Assembly: GCA_030685235.1 (NCBI GenBank)
Contig: MU839130.1
Span: forward strand, 124,001-188,000
Origin: Copromyces sp. CBS 386.78
Lineage: Eukaryota > Ascomycota > Sordariomycetes > Sordariales > Sordariaceae
Reading direction: 5' to 3'
Length of the DNA: 64,000 nucleotides
Part shown: one piece after another, positions 34,627 to 46,898 of the stretch
Position numbering within the stretch: the stretch's first letter is position 1
Layout of the letters: every line of letters begins with the position of its first letter
Position numbers and translations under genes: made by a program
Notes under the pieces: model-generated
What the model saw: the letters and a program-made list of their open reading frames with translations, nothing else
Told to the model about the DNA's origin: nothing
Databases searched by the model: none

Positions 34627-35998
34627 ATGGTCAAGGCCGGTAAGCTACACCACGTCCATCTGCGCTCCTCTGCAGTCTGAGGCGACGGTGGTAGGAAGCT
34701 GACATGATGCGCAGTTGTTGCTGGCGCCGCTGGCGGTATCGGACAGGTGAGTTTTATCCCAACTTAACCATGGGAGATCCCGTGCCGGACTGCGCGGATC
34801 GGAGGTTGAGATGAAAGCAATGCTGACCAAATGTGCCGCAGCCCCTGTCCCTCCTCCTCAAGCTCTCTCCCCTCGTTGACGAGCTCGCCCTCTACGATGT
34901 CGTCAACACCCCCGGTGTCGCTGCCGATCTCTCCCACATTTCCACCACCGCCGTAAGTAGCCAGCACCAGCTTTGCGCTGGTTGTCGCCAAGGACATGAG
35001 AAAACACCACGGACCCTGCAGAACTTGGCTGACACCTGGCACATTAGAAAACCACCGGCCACCTTCCCCCCAACGACGGCGCCAAGGTCGCCTTCAAGGA
35101 TGCCGACATCATCGTCATCCCCGCTGGTATTCCCCGTAAGTGACACTGCGCGCTGCTGAATGTGGTGAAACCGAGACTAACATGGCTTTCTCACAGGCAA
35201 GCCTGGCATGACCCGTGATGATCTCTTCAACATCAACGCCGGTATCGTCAAGGGTTTGATCGAGGTTGCTGCTGAGGTCGCCCCCAACGCCTTCATCCTC
35301 GTCATCTCCAACCCTGTCAACTCGACTGTCCCCATCTCCGCTGAGGTCCTCAAGGCCAAGGGTGTCTTCAACGCCCAGCGCCTCTTCGGTGTCACCACCC
35401 TCGACATTGTCCGTGCCGAGACTTTCGTTGCCGAGATTGCTGGCAAGAGCAACCCCCAGGAGCTCGTTGTCCCCGTCATTGGTGGCCACTCCGGCGAGAC
35501 CATCGTTCCTCTCTTCAGCAAGGTTACCCCCTCGGTCACCATCCCTGACGACAAGTATGATGCTCTTGTCAACCGCGTCCAGTTCGGTGGTGATGAGGTC
35601 GTCAAGGCCAAGGACGGTCTCGGCTCTGCCACCCTCTCCATGGCTTATGCCGGTTACCGCTTCGCTGAGAAGCTTCTCAAGGCCGCTAAGGGTGCCAAGG
35701 GCCTTGTCGAGCCTAGCTACGTCTACCTCCCCGGTATTCCCGGTGGCAAGGAGATTGCTGCGAAGACTGGTGTTGAATTCTTCTCCGTCCCCGTTGAGCT
35801 CGGCGTAAGTTTCAGTCCTCGCCTCATAAACGGTGTTTTTGGCTAACATTTCCATAGCCCAACGGTGCTGAGAAGGCTATCGACATCCTCGGCGACATCA
35901 CCGAGAAGGAGAAGACTCTCCTCGAGGCTGCCATCAAGGGCCTCAAGGGCAACATCCAGAAGGGTGTTGACTTTGCCCACAACCCCCCTCAGAAGTAG
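34627..35998 (+). CDS. mdh: NAD-dependent malate dehydrogenase
   Basis: Proposed join(34627..34639,34715..34746,34842..34952,35048..35135,35197..35804,35858..35998), 330 residues. The enzyme interconverts malate and oxaloacetate with NAD. The nucleotide-binding loop G-A-A-G-G-I-G-Q is at residues 8-15. The substrate-binding segment G-I-P-R-K-P-G-M-T-R is at ~79-88. The catalytic His lies in I-G-G-H-S-G-E-T. No mitochondrial presequence is visible and the C-terminus (N-P-P-Q-K) is not a peroxisomal signal, so this start gives a cytosolic form. The first coding exon is just 13 nt and the second 32 nt, so an alternative upstream exon could supply a targeting sequence, but I see none. High use of C-ending codons indicates strong expression. 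Confidence 0.93.
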
Positions 35999-36761
35999 AT
36001 ACCCCTTTGATTTTCGCTTGTGAAATATCCCTTCGCGTTTCTTGAGTTTCATGCATAATAAAGGCTATGATCTTGGTTGGGTGGCTCTCATGTAGCCAAT
36101 ACACATGACCACACACAAAGCTGTAGATGAAGAATAAAATATGAAGACCGTGAAAAGTTCAAGTACAGGTGGACTGATACTCATTCCCTTTTTCTAGGCT
36201 GTAAAAAAAGCTAATAGGATAATCGACGACTGATATGACCCGGACGACCTATACCCATTCTCTTCCCCTCGCACGTATCAGCTTCTTCCCGGTGCGCCGG
36301 GTCCAGTACCCATCGCCTTGACGAACGAGACTCGCATATCATAAGCGTCGCCTTGCGCCTAACATTTGGATATGGAGGGCATATGGTTGCTATATGCCTG
36401 GAAAAGACTAGACTGTTATGTGGTAGCGTGGGAAGGCTCTGCTTCAACAGTGCGCTGGATGGGGGATGAAAATAAACTTAATTTTATGCATGTCGGTGTG
36501 AATCCCGTTCGCTGTGCTTATCATAGTGCTTGCTCTTTGCCAATGCCTTGTGTCCCATGGAGCTTTGTATAAATGCAACTTTACTTTTGCTTTATCCGAG
36601 GAGACCATTACAAACACCGCTAGCTAGTCTGGCCCCAAAGTGTCCGGCTTATGCCATGCAATAAGAATAATGGTTTCGGCAGCCATGTAGGTATCAAGTA
36701 TAAGTTAGAGTTTGGAAGGCCCATTCGCTAATGTGCAACTGAAAGCTTTGAAGAGAAACAT
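35999..36761. other. Shared 3' region of mdh and trs33
   Basis: The genes converge with 763 bp between stop codons. AATAAA-like signals occur soon after the mdh stop (around 36057 and 36133). No coding feature is seen. Confidence 0.55.
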
Positions 36762-37804
36762 TCAGTTCTGCGTCTTGATCGTCTTGATCTGGAACACCGC
36801 CGCAGGAAGCTCGCTTGACTCGGCCGTGACTGTCGCGTTGATGCCCATTGCTGCGAGGGCGCCGCGGACCACGCCGCATGGGAACCAGAGGAACTTTTAG
36901 TGGGGTTGTCAGCAACATACTTCGTGTATGAAAGGGTCAGTCAAACAACGTACCGGTTGCGCTCTGGCTATGGCCTGACTGCTTGTCTCTGCGGACATTC
37001 GCGATAGTGGGCGGAACGAGTTATCTGTTAGGACGTAGACGCCCTGTGTTTGTATCATGGTGTTAGTCAGAGAAACACAGCCATGGAAGAACGGCGGAGG
37101 GAGGAGGAAAGCATGCCCGATGGTTCGTCTTCAAATTATCCACCTGTTTTCTAAATACCAACGTCCAAAGGTCTTTGCAGAGGAACTTGATCACGTCCAG
37201 CGTATCGTTGAAGCGTGGTCGGTCGCGGGAGAATCTGTTTAGTGTCGTCAGTCAGTCAGTATCCAGTATCCAGTACCCTTCTTGCCCGACACGGCCGGTA
37301 TTTCTTTGCGCAAAACCCCATGACCTTAGTATAACCATATCAACCCTTTCGGAAAGACCAAAAAAAGAAGACATACCGTTCAACCAACCCCTGCCCAACT
37401 CTGTACCCCAACCCTTCCAACCTAGCAAAGACCGCATCCCTTTCCTCGTCCTCATCCATTTTCCTTCCATTTCCGGCTGTCCCATTTCCGGCTGTCCCAT
37501 TTCCACTCCCGTTTACACTCCCTCCTGCTCCTAACCCCCCGCCTAGTCCACCGGCAGTTAGTCCTCCCCCTGTTCCAGAAGATAACACACTATTCCTTTG
37601 CGTTCCTGGTCCAGTAGCTGTACTTTGCGCATCGTCACCACCAGTACCTGAGGAGTCGGACGGAGAAGCAGAGTCAAGTTGATTGGTTATCCTGTAGGCC
37701 ATGGGGACCAGCTCGATAAGCAGGAAGTCGAGACAGGAGGAGGCAAGGAAGCGGGCGGTTGGGTCCGAGGCGTTGTAGGGGGGGAGTATTGTATCGAAGG
37801 ACAT
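36762..37804 (-). CDS. trs33: TRAPP complex subunit Trs33 (TRAPPC6 type, Bet3 family)
   Basis: Proposed complement(join(36762..36893,36954..37043,37117..37234,37377..37804)), 255 residues. Trs33 is a core subunit of the TRAPP guanine-nucleotide exchange complexes acting on Ypt1/Rab1 at the Golgi. The N-terminal helix (L-A-S-S-C-L-D-F-L-L-I-E-L-V-P) and the segment L-G-Y-R-V-G-Q-G-L-V-E-R match the family. Between them sits an insertion of about 75 residues rich in Ser, Gly and Thr, with G-N-G-T-A tandem repeats, not found in the short animal proteins. The segment V-D-N-L-K-T-N-H-R-G-V-Y-V-L is reconstructed only if the second intron (37044-37116) uses a GC donor. The end of the protein (T-V-T-A-E...V-F-Q-I-K) also fits. 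Confidence 0.88.
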
Positions 37805-39158
37805 TTTGGGCGATTTTGATGGCGGGGTGAGGTGGTTGGTTTCGGTTTCGGTTTGGTAATTAGATGTAGTCGGCGAGGAAAAGAAGGTATGGTAGATATG
37901 GCAGGTATGGTCCGCAGGTGTTGTGCGCTTGCGGGTAGGAGCTAGCTGAGGTTGATGGGTGAGCGGTTGCGTCGCGGGCTGGTTGATTGTCTCGAAGCCC
38001 GGGGCTGGTATTGGAGAGTTCGGCGATTCGTTTGAGTCGCGCACAGTATTTTTTCTCGTCGGAATCCTGTGCAGGTTCAATCCGAGGTTTCGTCGTGACT
38101 GGCGTGCGTTGGCTTCAATCCCGTCTTCTTCGGTCCGCCGGTTTATCGGAAGATCGCGGTGACGCAGGTACGTAGCTCGGAGCTTGTCTGTGGGGTTCGG
38201 GAGATGGGATTCTTGCCGGGTTCGATGAGCCAGATGGAATTATTCGTGACGCTTTAAGAGTTGAAGATGCGTAGAAAGCCTCTATAGTTATCATCGTCTT
38301 GGTCGAAAGTTCGAGGCGAGTCAAAGACGTTCGATGTAAGAGGAGGATGGGTTGTTGTTGTTGCGGTTCGAAGGATGCCTGCCGTCCCAATAATTGGTAC
38401 TGTGTACTGTAATGGCAGCTGCTTGTGGACGGAAGGTGTCAATACCCCACTGGCAAGTGCGGCCATGAACGTCCCCGAGCCAATAAACCAAGTAGCTGTA
38501 CGCTAAAAAGACTAGAGGTAGATACGTTAAGGATCCGAATCAACACCAAGTATCACATAGAGCTCTCATCTGAACAACTTTATGTCTTCATACATGTATC
38601 ACTTATCATTTGTGAATGGCATCTTTATATCATCGATTTAATGTACAATACAGTTTCCAGTCAATACACCGTTCATGTCGTATCACTTTTTACTGGGTAT
38701 CGGAATTGCATCCTAGTACTAGTTTCTCAATCCTTCCTATCTCACTGTACCTCATCCCTGAAACTTCTCCCATAGACCCATTTTCCCCCATCTGAGTGCG
38801 CCCAACGCCAAAGACCGATAAAAATGCCTCGCCAGATCCACCATGTCGAAAATGCAATATAAAAAGGTTAAAACCAAGCTGGTCTGGCAGAAGAAAAAGG
38901 ATGCCCAGTAGACATGGTGTTCAGTTAGGGCTGGTGAAGGGAAACAACCCGGCCTCCTGTTGCCCAAGCAAACATCCGAAGCCAATATTGAGCATCCTAC
39001 GCTTCACCATAATCGAGTTGACGGGGATAACTCGCCTGATAATTGTCCCACCACTCCCGCTCGTCATACCGACGGTGACCACGACGACGAGGAGCACGTC
39101 GACCCCGTTGCGTTGAAACGTGCCGGTGACGCACATTTGTAGCATCCTATACTTCCCC
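37805..39158. other. Promoter of trs33 and 3' region of the SUMO ligase gene
   Basis: No gene is supported. The region immediately upstream of trs33 could contain an untranslated leader. AT-richer sequence at 38490-38760 shows no ORF of interest and lacks the density of TpA seen in the RIP blocks. Confidence 0.45.
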
Positions 39159-41026
39159 CTAAGAGTTGGACCCATAATACGCGTTCATTCCGTAGTTAGC
39201 CCGCTTCACAGGCCTGGGCGGGTCGTCGTCATCTGACAGCGTCAAATCAATAACCTCGGGCGCCGGACGTTTGTTGTTATTGTTCGATGACCTTGCCAGT
39301 GAAGGCGTGCCCCCTGTGCTTCCGTTCATCGGAGTGCCGATAAGCGTAGTTGATGCGCCGGTAGTAGAACGACCGGGCGTTGAGAAGTCGTGGTTTGCTG
39401 CCGAGAGGACTTCCGAAACGTACAGGTCGTCGTCATCGACAAAGCTTGCCTCGGCAGAGTCGGGCACCGTCACCTTTTCCGCGCCTGGTTCTATCCACTT
39501 GCCAGTGGGCTCAATCGTGACCTGCTCTACAGATTTGGGAGTCGCTTCGAGGATGCCCTTGGCGTACCTGGAAAGCGTGTCAGCCAGTACAGCGGAGACA
39601 GTATTGAACACAAAGCCATTGCAACTTACTCATCAATCGCCAGCTGGTCGAAGGGCACTGATTTGTTGCAGATGGGACATAACCACTGTGGCCCTTGCTC
39701 CTGGAGTTGGAGGTATGAAGTGGCATCAAAACACTGAATATGGCCACAGTTCAGGCCTCGGCACGGCTTACTTAACCTCATGTAGGACAGTGGACACTTG
39801 AGACTCAGGACTTGTGATGTAGCAACCACGTCAGGGTCGTTAGCCTTGTCTGCAATCTCGGTAACCACCGACTCGGCACGGATCTTCTTGGTGATTCTCG
39901 ACACCAGTTCCTCGATTGTCGGGGTTTTGCACAGGTATACTACGAGGTAAAAATGCTTATCAACCCATTTTTTTGGTTAGCACATGCAGCTCTCTGCGAG
40001 TTTCCACACCTAGTTTCGTCTTACACCTACCTCTCTGGTGAGGGCATACGTAAAGTCGATGTTGTTTGTGTATGTGTTCGGCTTTAGACGAAGCGAGTCC
40101 GTGATGTCAACCGGCCTAGTAGACCCAGGTTTGTTCTTCAGGCCTCGCAGGTTTGCCTTGACATCGCCGCCATTAACCTTGAGCTCCGACTGGTAGGGAA
40201 AGGTAATGTCTTGAACGCCATTCTTGCCAGCGGCACAGTACATCATGATCCTGAGTGAAGGGTCGTTTGTGATGTTGTTGAGTTGGGGATAATCCGATAT
40301 CCTGAGCTTGATGGACACAGTTTGCCTATGCTGCTGCATCGCTGTTCTCGAGACTCAGCGGTTGTGTCCAGGGGCGGAACAATACTGGCTTACCTGACAT
40401 ACGTTCGCACTCTTTGACCTCCCCGATTCGGTATTGTATCTCGTAGAAAACGCTGGGCTTGAACTGGAAATCGTGACGTTGTTGGTTATACCAGTCAAGT
40501 GGTCTGCTGACGCCCTTGGGCGGGGTGTAGGAGCCGTTGGGCACGCCGTAGGAAGCCATGGCATAGCCGTTTGAAATGTTTCCGTGACTTGGAGCGGGCG
40601 GGTAGATTGCGGTTTGCGGTATCTGCGGCGGCTGAGGCTTGCTTTGCTCCAGCAAACCAGTGTTAGCCACAAAGGTATGGAACCAGGGTATAGCTGTCTC
40701 GAAACTGTGGTAGAATGTATTGAAAGTGATGCCGTCGCCGCGCGCTACGCATTGCTGGATGGCTGGTTGGGGTTGAAGACCCTTTGTGTTAGCCTGCATT
40801 CCTATGATTAATTCATAGAAGGGTGGAGGTAAGGAGATGATGATGGCCAACCGAGGGCATACTCACCGTCGATAAGGCGTTTCACCAAATCAGGCTTGTT
40901 TCCCGTCTTGGACAGGCCATTGACGGCACAGAGAGACTGCAGCTGCGTCTTGTTGACCCCGGCGTTCTTTGCGACCGCCTTAAGGGCCTCAACCTTGTCT
41001 TTGGGAGGAGGGCCGGCACGATCCAT
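39159..41026 (-). CDS. siz1: SUMO E3 ligase of the Siz/PIAS family
   Basis: Proposed complement(join(39159..39567,39630..39955,40031..40341,40394..40801,40867..41026)), 537 residues. It should transfer SUMO from Ubc9 to nuclear substrates. Residues ~10-55 form a SAP DNA-binding motif (L-Q-S-L-C-A-V-N-G-L...D-L-V-K-R-L). A PINIT domain spans ~140-310, with Y-L-V-V-Y-L near its end. The SP-RING at ~345-395 keeps its Cys/His ligands: C-P-L-S, then N-C-G-H-I-Q-C-F-D, then W-L-C-P-I-C. The C-terminus carries a SUMO-interaction motif, V-I-D-L-T-L-S, followed by Asp residues. The start is the ATG of M-D-R-A-G; frame continues upstream only to a TTG. All junctions are short GT-AG introns that join family motifs correctly. 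The order SAP-PINIT-SP-RING-SIM is complete. Confidence 0.92.
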
Positions 41027-42167
41027 TTCCCCTCTGCCCCTCAACGACCAATATTAACGATTCCAACCTCTGACCGCCGACGCCGGGCTTGTAAACTGAA
41101 GACGATGCGATGTTATCGGGGCGTACTGTGCCGTGTAGTAGTGTTGTCTGGTCGCGACCGGCCGCCGATGGTCCGAGTCAAGTTACCAATGCCTACAGCC
41201 CCGCGGTTGGTCGTCAAGGCATTTAAGTTTGGAAAAGTGGGAGTGTGGGCGCGCAATTCGGATGGCGCGTTGTGAGCTAGGAAGAGTGAAGGAGGCTGAG
41301 CCGAGGGTTCGGGGGAGCGTGCCCGATGCGCTCAAGGCAACGACACCCAGGACAACGCGACGTCGAGGTTGAGTACCTAAGTAATCGTGGTGCGGAGCTG
41401 CTAAAGGTGACGGCGTCACCGTGATATACGGCACGCGATGGAGATGGATGGATTAAACTCGCAGCTGAACGATATTCGGAAGATCTGCACGTTTAAATAG
41501 TCAGTCACACAGAGCCGTCGGCTGTCGCTGTCTGCGGCCTGCGCACTGGCACTCCAGCCAAATGGCAACAAGAAATGCGTGAATCGACAGGGTTAGGCGG
41601 TACCGCGGTAAACCCAGTCTGAAAAACAAGCCCTTGTATGCGCCAAATAAGTAATCTTAACTCCGTTCGCAAAGAAAAGAGTCGCTATCGCTTTCTGTAG
41701 CCCTCGGTTGGTTGTTCCAAGTCCAAAAGGCGTCGTCGTCGATGTGAACAGGCGGAAGGAGGCGGCAGAAAGTGTGCCACGAAGGAACCTGTGGATCGCT
41801 TAGCAGTATTCATCGTAGCGGGTGAGGTGGGTCTGTTTGTAGTGGCAAGCGGCGGCAGGTACCGTTGAGCCCATTGGAGAGCGCTATGGTGAGGTATCCT
41901 ATACCTAATCGGAGGGGAAATACCTGTGATGAGTGAAGTACTGGCTACTTCCTGGCTACCCTCCAATTTAGCGGAGATCTCAGGTCGCCTATACATACTA
42001 AGGTACTGATCCGGTGGAATTTTTCAACTCGGCAACAACGACATCTTATCGATATCTTTTGTCACCTTCACTCCTCCCGTACCGCATTTTGTGAAGACAA
42101 CTCTCATCCATCCCATTTCGTTTTCAACAACAACACCAAACCACACAACCCTTTTCAAACTGCAAAA
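41027..42167. promoter_or_regulatory. Divergent promoter region (SUMO ligase / LLP homologue)
   Basis: These 1,141 bp separate two divergent starts. The minus-strand open frame 41685-41996 has no domain. I see no well-defined operator. Confidence 0.45.
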
Positions 42168-42561
42168 ATGGCCAAGAGCAAGAGAGCGTCCGTCATCAAG
42201 AACAACAACCAGAAACTCAAGAAGAATGTTTTTGGACCTGTTGAGGCCGCTCGTTTGGAGAGAATCTCTGCCAAGCTCCTCGAGCTTGCTGCTCAGCCCA
42301 AGCCCATCAAGGAGGTTGAGATGGAGACTGTGAACGAGGATGAGGTCAAGGAGGCTACCAAGGATGACTGTAAGTGTAGCTGGGAAACCAAGATGCAAAC
42401 GAGGGCCATGTGCTGACCAAGTCACAGCTGCTATGGAGGTTGATTCCGCCAAGCCCGTCAAGGTTGGCAGCAAGAAGATTGAGAAGAAGAGGCGGGTCAA
42501 GAAGTCCAAGATCGTCTTCCCCAAGTACGGCGAGAAGTTCAGCAAGAAGACTAGGAAATGA
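42168..42561 (+). CDS. DUF2423 / LLP-homologue nucleolar protein
   Basis: Proposed join(42168..42369,42428..42561), 111 residues. The start M-A-K-S-K-R-A-S and the following helix with A-R-L-E-R-I-S-A-K-L-L-E-L match the DUF2423 family that includes yeast YBL028C and animal LLPH, small basic nucleolar proteins associated with large-subunit assembly. The middle is acidic. The second exon ends in a very basic tail (K-K-R-R-V-K-K-S-K, then S-K-K-T-R-K), a likely nuclear and nucleolar signal. The 58-nt intron has donor GTAAGT and acceptor CACAG. Family placement is from the N-terminal signature. Confidence 0.82.
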
Positions 42562-43378
42562 GCGACAAGCGACTTCAATTTCTAGCACCTGAGTTTCGAC
42601 AGACGGTCAATGGTATTACCAGCGTGGCCTAGGCTATGGAGAGGCTGTACCACCAAAGGACGACTACAACTACTCCCATGCTCCAGACATGTTCTAGTGG
42701 TTGCCCGTTTTCACGACGACAACAACAAGGCAGCGCCGGGCATCTAGGATCGGGAACAGAGGAGATGATGTGGACTACGGCCTTTGGAGGCAGGCCTCAT
42801 TTTCCTGCTCTGTCTTGGGCTTCACTGGTCCTCTGCATGGATGGGATAGACGGAACTGTCAATCTTCCGCGTTGCTGACGCCGACGTCGTTGCAGAAAAG
42901 CAAGAACTTCAGTCATATGGGATGGAAAAAGAAGCAAACGGACGGTGGGGTGGGATTATCTACACTTGGCGCATTTGGGTCTTTTGATTTTAATGGATTT
43001 TTTTTTCTGGGCTAGCATGCTGTTCTAGGGGTCTCACAGTCTCACTGCGTTAACGCTGTTCTCCAAGTGGGGCCAATGCCAATCCTTCGAAACGCAAGGC
43101 CTGGGCTTCTGGCGAACGAACCTGAAATGGGAAGGAACTTCAGGTGGAAGCCACCTGGGCTGAACCTCACTGGCCCCTTTCTTCCACTCTGTTACCTTAA
43201 CAACCTCACCTGTACCTCACCACATCAACAAATAATCTCTTTTTCGAACACATTTGCAACTTCCCGGAGTCTTTTGCGTTCGCAACACAGAATTGGCCCA
43301 CGAGTGCAACTTTTAATTTTTACTGAAAACCATCATATTCCCCTTCGATCAGGCACACCTAGAATTTGGCGAGTCGAG
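42562..43378. other. Intergenic region before gpi7
   Basis: This tandem interval holds the end of the DUF2423 transcript and the promoter of the next gene. No coding feature or repeat stands out. Confidence 0.5.
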
Positions 43379-46300
43379 ATGAGTTCCCGGCGCAATGGGA
43401 GCTTGTGCTCCACGCTGCTTCTCATAGCAGCCAATCTGCTAATCCCAGTCGCCATTGTCATATTCGCAACTGGCTTCTTCCCATATAAGCCTCTTCTACC
43501 GGGTCTGGCTGAGTATGAGCTATTGGATGGCTTTGTTGAGCCTCCGGAAGCTCCGTTTGACAAGCTGGTCTTCATGGTCGTCGACGCACTGCGAAGGTAA
43601 AAACATGTCACTATCGCCAATACATTCCATCGTCAAGTAGCCATGTTAATCCGGAGTTTTTATGTAGTGATTTTGTATATACTACCAACAGTGGCTTCAA
43701 GTTCACTCAATCGTAAGCTCTTCCACATGCTGCGCACTTCCTCAGCTTTCGTAGACCTGGAATGTTGACATGTCATATAGCTTGATTCGCGATGGTGCTG
43801 CAATTCCCTTCACGGCTCATGCCACGTCTCCCACGGTCACCATGCCTAGACTGAAGGCTATCACTACAGGTTCTGTGCCATCTTTCCTCGATGTCGTTCT
43901 CAACCTTGACCAAGGCGATGAGTCCTCTAGCCTCGCGTCGCAAGACACCTGGTTGGCCCAGATGAAGGCAAAGGGTACCGGAAAGCTTGTGATGTATGGA
44001 GATGATACTTGGTTGAAGCTCTTTCCGGGCACATTTGATCGTGCTGATGGCACTACGAGCTTCTTTGTCTCGGTAGGAATCTATGGTTGTAAGGCAGACG
44101 TCTGCATTATGCTAATATGAGTAGGACTTCACCGAGGTTGATCACAATGTCACTCGAAACATTCCTGGAGAGCTCCGAAACGACGACTGGAATACCATGA
44201 TTCTTCACTATCTTGGGCTTGATCACATTGGACACAAGGGAGGACCGAGAAGGTGATTTACCTTCAACTCCTCGTTTCGCACGTTACTAACTTCCCACAC
44301 AGCCCTCATATGGTCCCAAAGCAGCGAGAAATGGATGGCATCGTCGGCCAGATATACAAGGCCATAGAAACCGAAGACCACCTCAAGTCAACACTTTTTG
44401 TTGTCTGTGGAGATCATGGAATGAATGACGCCGGCAATCACGGTGCATCTTCACCCGGCGAGACTTCACCGGCCCTCCTTTTCATCTCTCCCAAGCTCAA
44501 AAATCTTCAGAAGCAGACTCAGGACGCTCCGCTACCAGATGCCGAAAACTTTCGATTCTACTCCACCGTTGAACAGTCGGATCTGGCACCCACTTTGGCT
44601 GCTCTTCTCGGATTCCCTATTCCCAAGAACAACCTGGGTGCTCTTATCCCCGAGTTCTTGTCCATCTGGTCTAAGGGTAAGCTGTGAAGCCATGGAACCT
44701 TTTTTTTGATTCCTTTTCTTAACATGAATACAGAGACGGACCAGGCGTATTTGCTGCATCAAAACGCTCGTCAGATTCAAACCGTCATCTCGGCTGCCTC
44801 TGGTACCAAGACCTTCGATTCTGCGTTACCCGTATCATCCTGTGCCAGCCCCTCGTCCGACTATGAAGAACTCGCCTGTGAATGGCAAGGCCCCTCAAAC
44901 ATACTCATGTCTGCGAGGGTTGGCGATGATATGGATCCCCAATGGGCACTGTCTGTTACCATGGTAAGCATCAACATACTTTTCCACCCCGATCTAGCTA
45001 ACCAGATTTCAGTGGCTTCGCAAAGCTCAAGAGCTCATGAGCGGCATGGCAAGCAACTACGACATGTCCCGACTAATCCTAGGCCAAGTCGCCGCCGTCC
45101 TCGCCGTGATCTTTGGCCTAGGTGCCGCAACCAGAACCATCTCCCCAACCAGTTCCCTCACCCCCTTACTGGTCATCTCCGTAGCCTACAGCATCATGAT
45201 GTTCGCCAGCAGCTACGTCGAAGAAGAGCAGCACTTCTGGTACTTAACAACGAGTACCTGGTTCGGCTACCTCAGTCTCCGCGGGTTCAAGCGGTCCAAC
45301 ACCGCCTTCCCCCGCCACCTCCTCCTCACCACCCTTCCCCTACTCTCCGCTCTCCGCCTCCTTCGCTCCTGGAACCAAACCGGCCAAAAATTTGCCGGCA
45401 CCCCGGCCATTGTCAAGCTCTTCCTCGAACCCAACCCGCACTTTTTATGGTTTCTCGTCGGCCTCACCTACGTCTGGACCCACCGGCAACTCGTCTACTC
45501 CTTCCACGGTCGGATTCCGGTGCCCATTAACTACCCTGCCATGACCGGTCTAGTCCTCGCAGCATTCACGTTCAAGGCGGCATTTACGCTGGAAGATGCT
45601 CCCGAACTTGTGGTTCCCTTCGTAAAAAGTAGTCTGCTGGATTTCACGCGGGGAGCAAGCCTCACCGCTCGCGCCCGCGCGGTTTTCGTTGGCCTTGGGC
45701 TGGCGACAGCAGCGGGGATGGGGTTCATACTTTGGGAGTCGAAGATAGTATCTGGCCGCCGCGGGAGCCGCCACAAGCGACAAACCCCCAAGAAGAATGG
45801 TCCCGCTAGGGCCGAGGCCGTTACGGTGCTCCAAAACCTCTACACCATCCTCGCCCTCACGCAATCCCGCACAACAAACATCCCGCTCTTTCTCATCTTC
45901 AACCTCACCTACTGGTTCCTTTCCAACGAGATCGACACCGGAAACCTGTCGACAGCGGAACTGGGGATTTCTTCTTTGTTATTGCAATATGCGAGCTTTT
46001 TCGCCATGGGCGGTAGCAACGCTATTTCTTCCGTTGATCTGTCGAATGCCTATAACGGGGTGAGCGATTTCAGCGTTGTTCTTGTGGGAATCTTGACGTA
46101 TGTCGGGAACTGGGCGGGAGCGGTGTGGTGGGTTGTTGGGACGGTGGTGCTTTTGGGGAGGATCTGGCGGAGGGATCAGAGGCTTGCTCTGAGTAAGGAT
46201 AAGAAGGACGAGGCGGGAGAGGTGAGTGTGGTACAGGAGCAGTCACAAACTCAAAGCGGTCTGTTCAAGACCTATGTCTCGGTGATGACGCTGTTTACGG

Positions 46301-46470
46301 CGTTTAGTGTCGCGGCGGTCATGGCGGCTTGTACGATTTTGAGGACGCACTTGTTTGTTTGGACGGTGTTTTCGCCCAAGTACTTGTACTGCGTGGCTTG
46401 GAGCTTGGGTCAGCATTTAGTGGTGAATGTTGGGGTGGGTGGGTTGTTGTTTTGGCTTGGGTCGTTGTAG
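43379..46470 (+). CDS. las21: GPI ethanolamine phosphate transferase 2 (Gpi7/Las21)
   Basis: Proposed join(43379..43596,43668..43712,43781..44072,44125..44252,44303..44676,44734..44963,45013..46470), 914 residues. The enzyme adds ethanolamine phosphate to the second mannose of glycosylphosphatidylinositol anchors in the endoplasmic reticulum, so it affects cell-wall protein anchoring. A membrane anchor (~13-33) precedes a luminal alkaline-phosphatase-like domain with the metal ligands in V-V-D-A-L-R, a T-x-P-T-V-T-M-P-R active-site region, L-G-L-D-H-I-G-H and C-G-D-H-G-M-N-D-A-G-N-H-G. The C-terminal ~450 residues are polytopic. Seven exons join in frame; the second is only 45 nt. The long final exon has no introns. 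It converges with the condensin gene. Confidence 0.92.
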
Positions 46471-46898
46471 ACAAAGAAAGGGGGATTTGTGATGTTTGGT
46501 TCATGATACGGTACATGGGGAAGGGTGGTGTTGATGTATGAACTGGTGTGCCGGTTGCTGTTGGTAGAAATAGAGGTTAAATGTCATGAAAAGACAGAAT
46601 TCCCAGATTTGTCAAAATGGACTTGTTGAAGGGATTGTAAAGATGGCACACATGGAAGCAAACAAGAAAAGAAGCCTTTTGACGTTTTATTCAATGGTAT
46701 CATGCAATGTCCGTGGCCAAAAACCAAGCCACCACGTCCAAGTTCAAGAAGCTTATAGCCGACAGCAAGCAAAATACGACATAACCCAAGCGAAAAACAC
46801 AGCCTCCATATCGTAGTTTCCGAATCCAAACCCAATCAAGTCAGTTCATATGTACTTCAACAATCCAGAGTCTCCAGCTTAACCCGTACGCCACAACC
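46471..46898. other. Shared 3' region of las21 and ycg1
   Basis: 428 bp separate the two stop codons. No coding feature is seen. Overlapping 3' ends of the two transcripts are possible. Confidence 0.5.
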
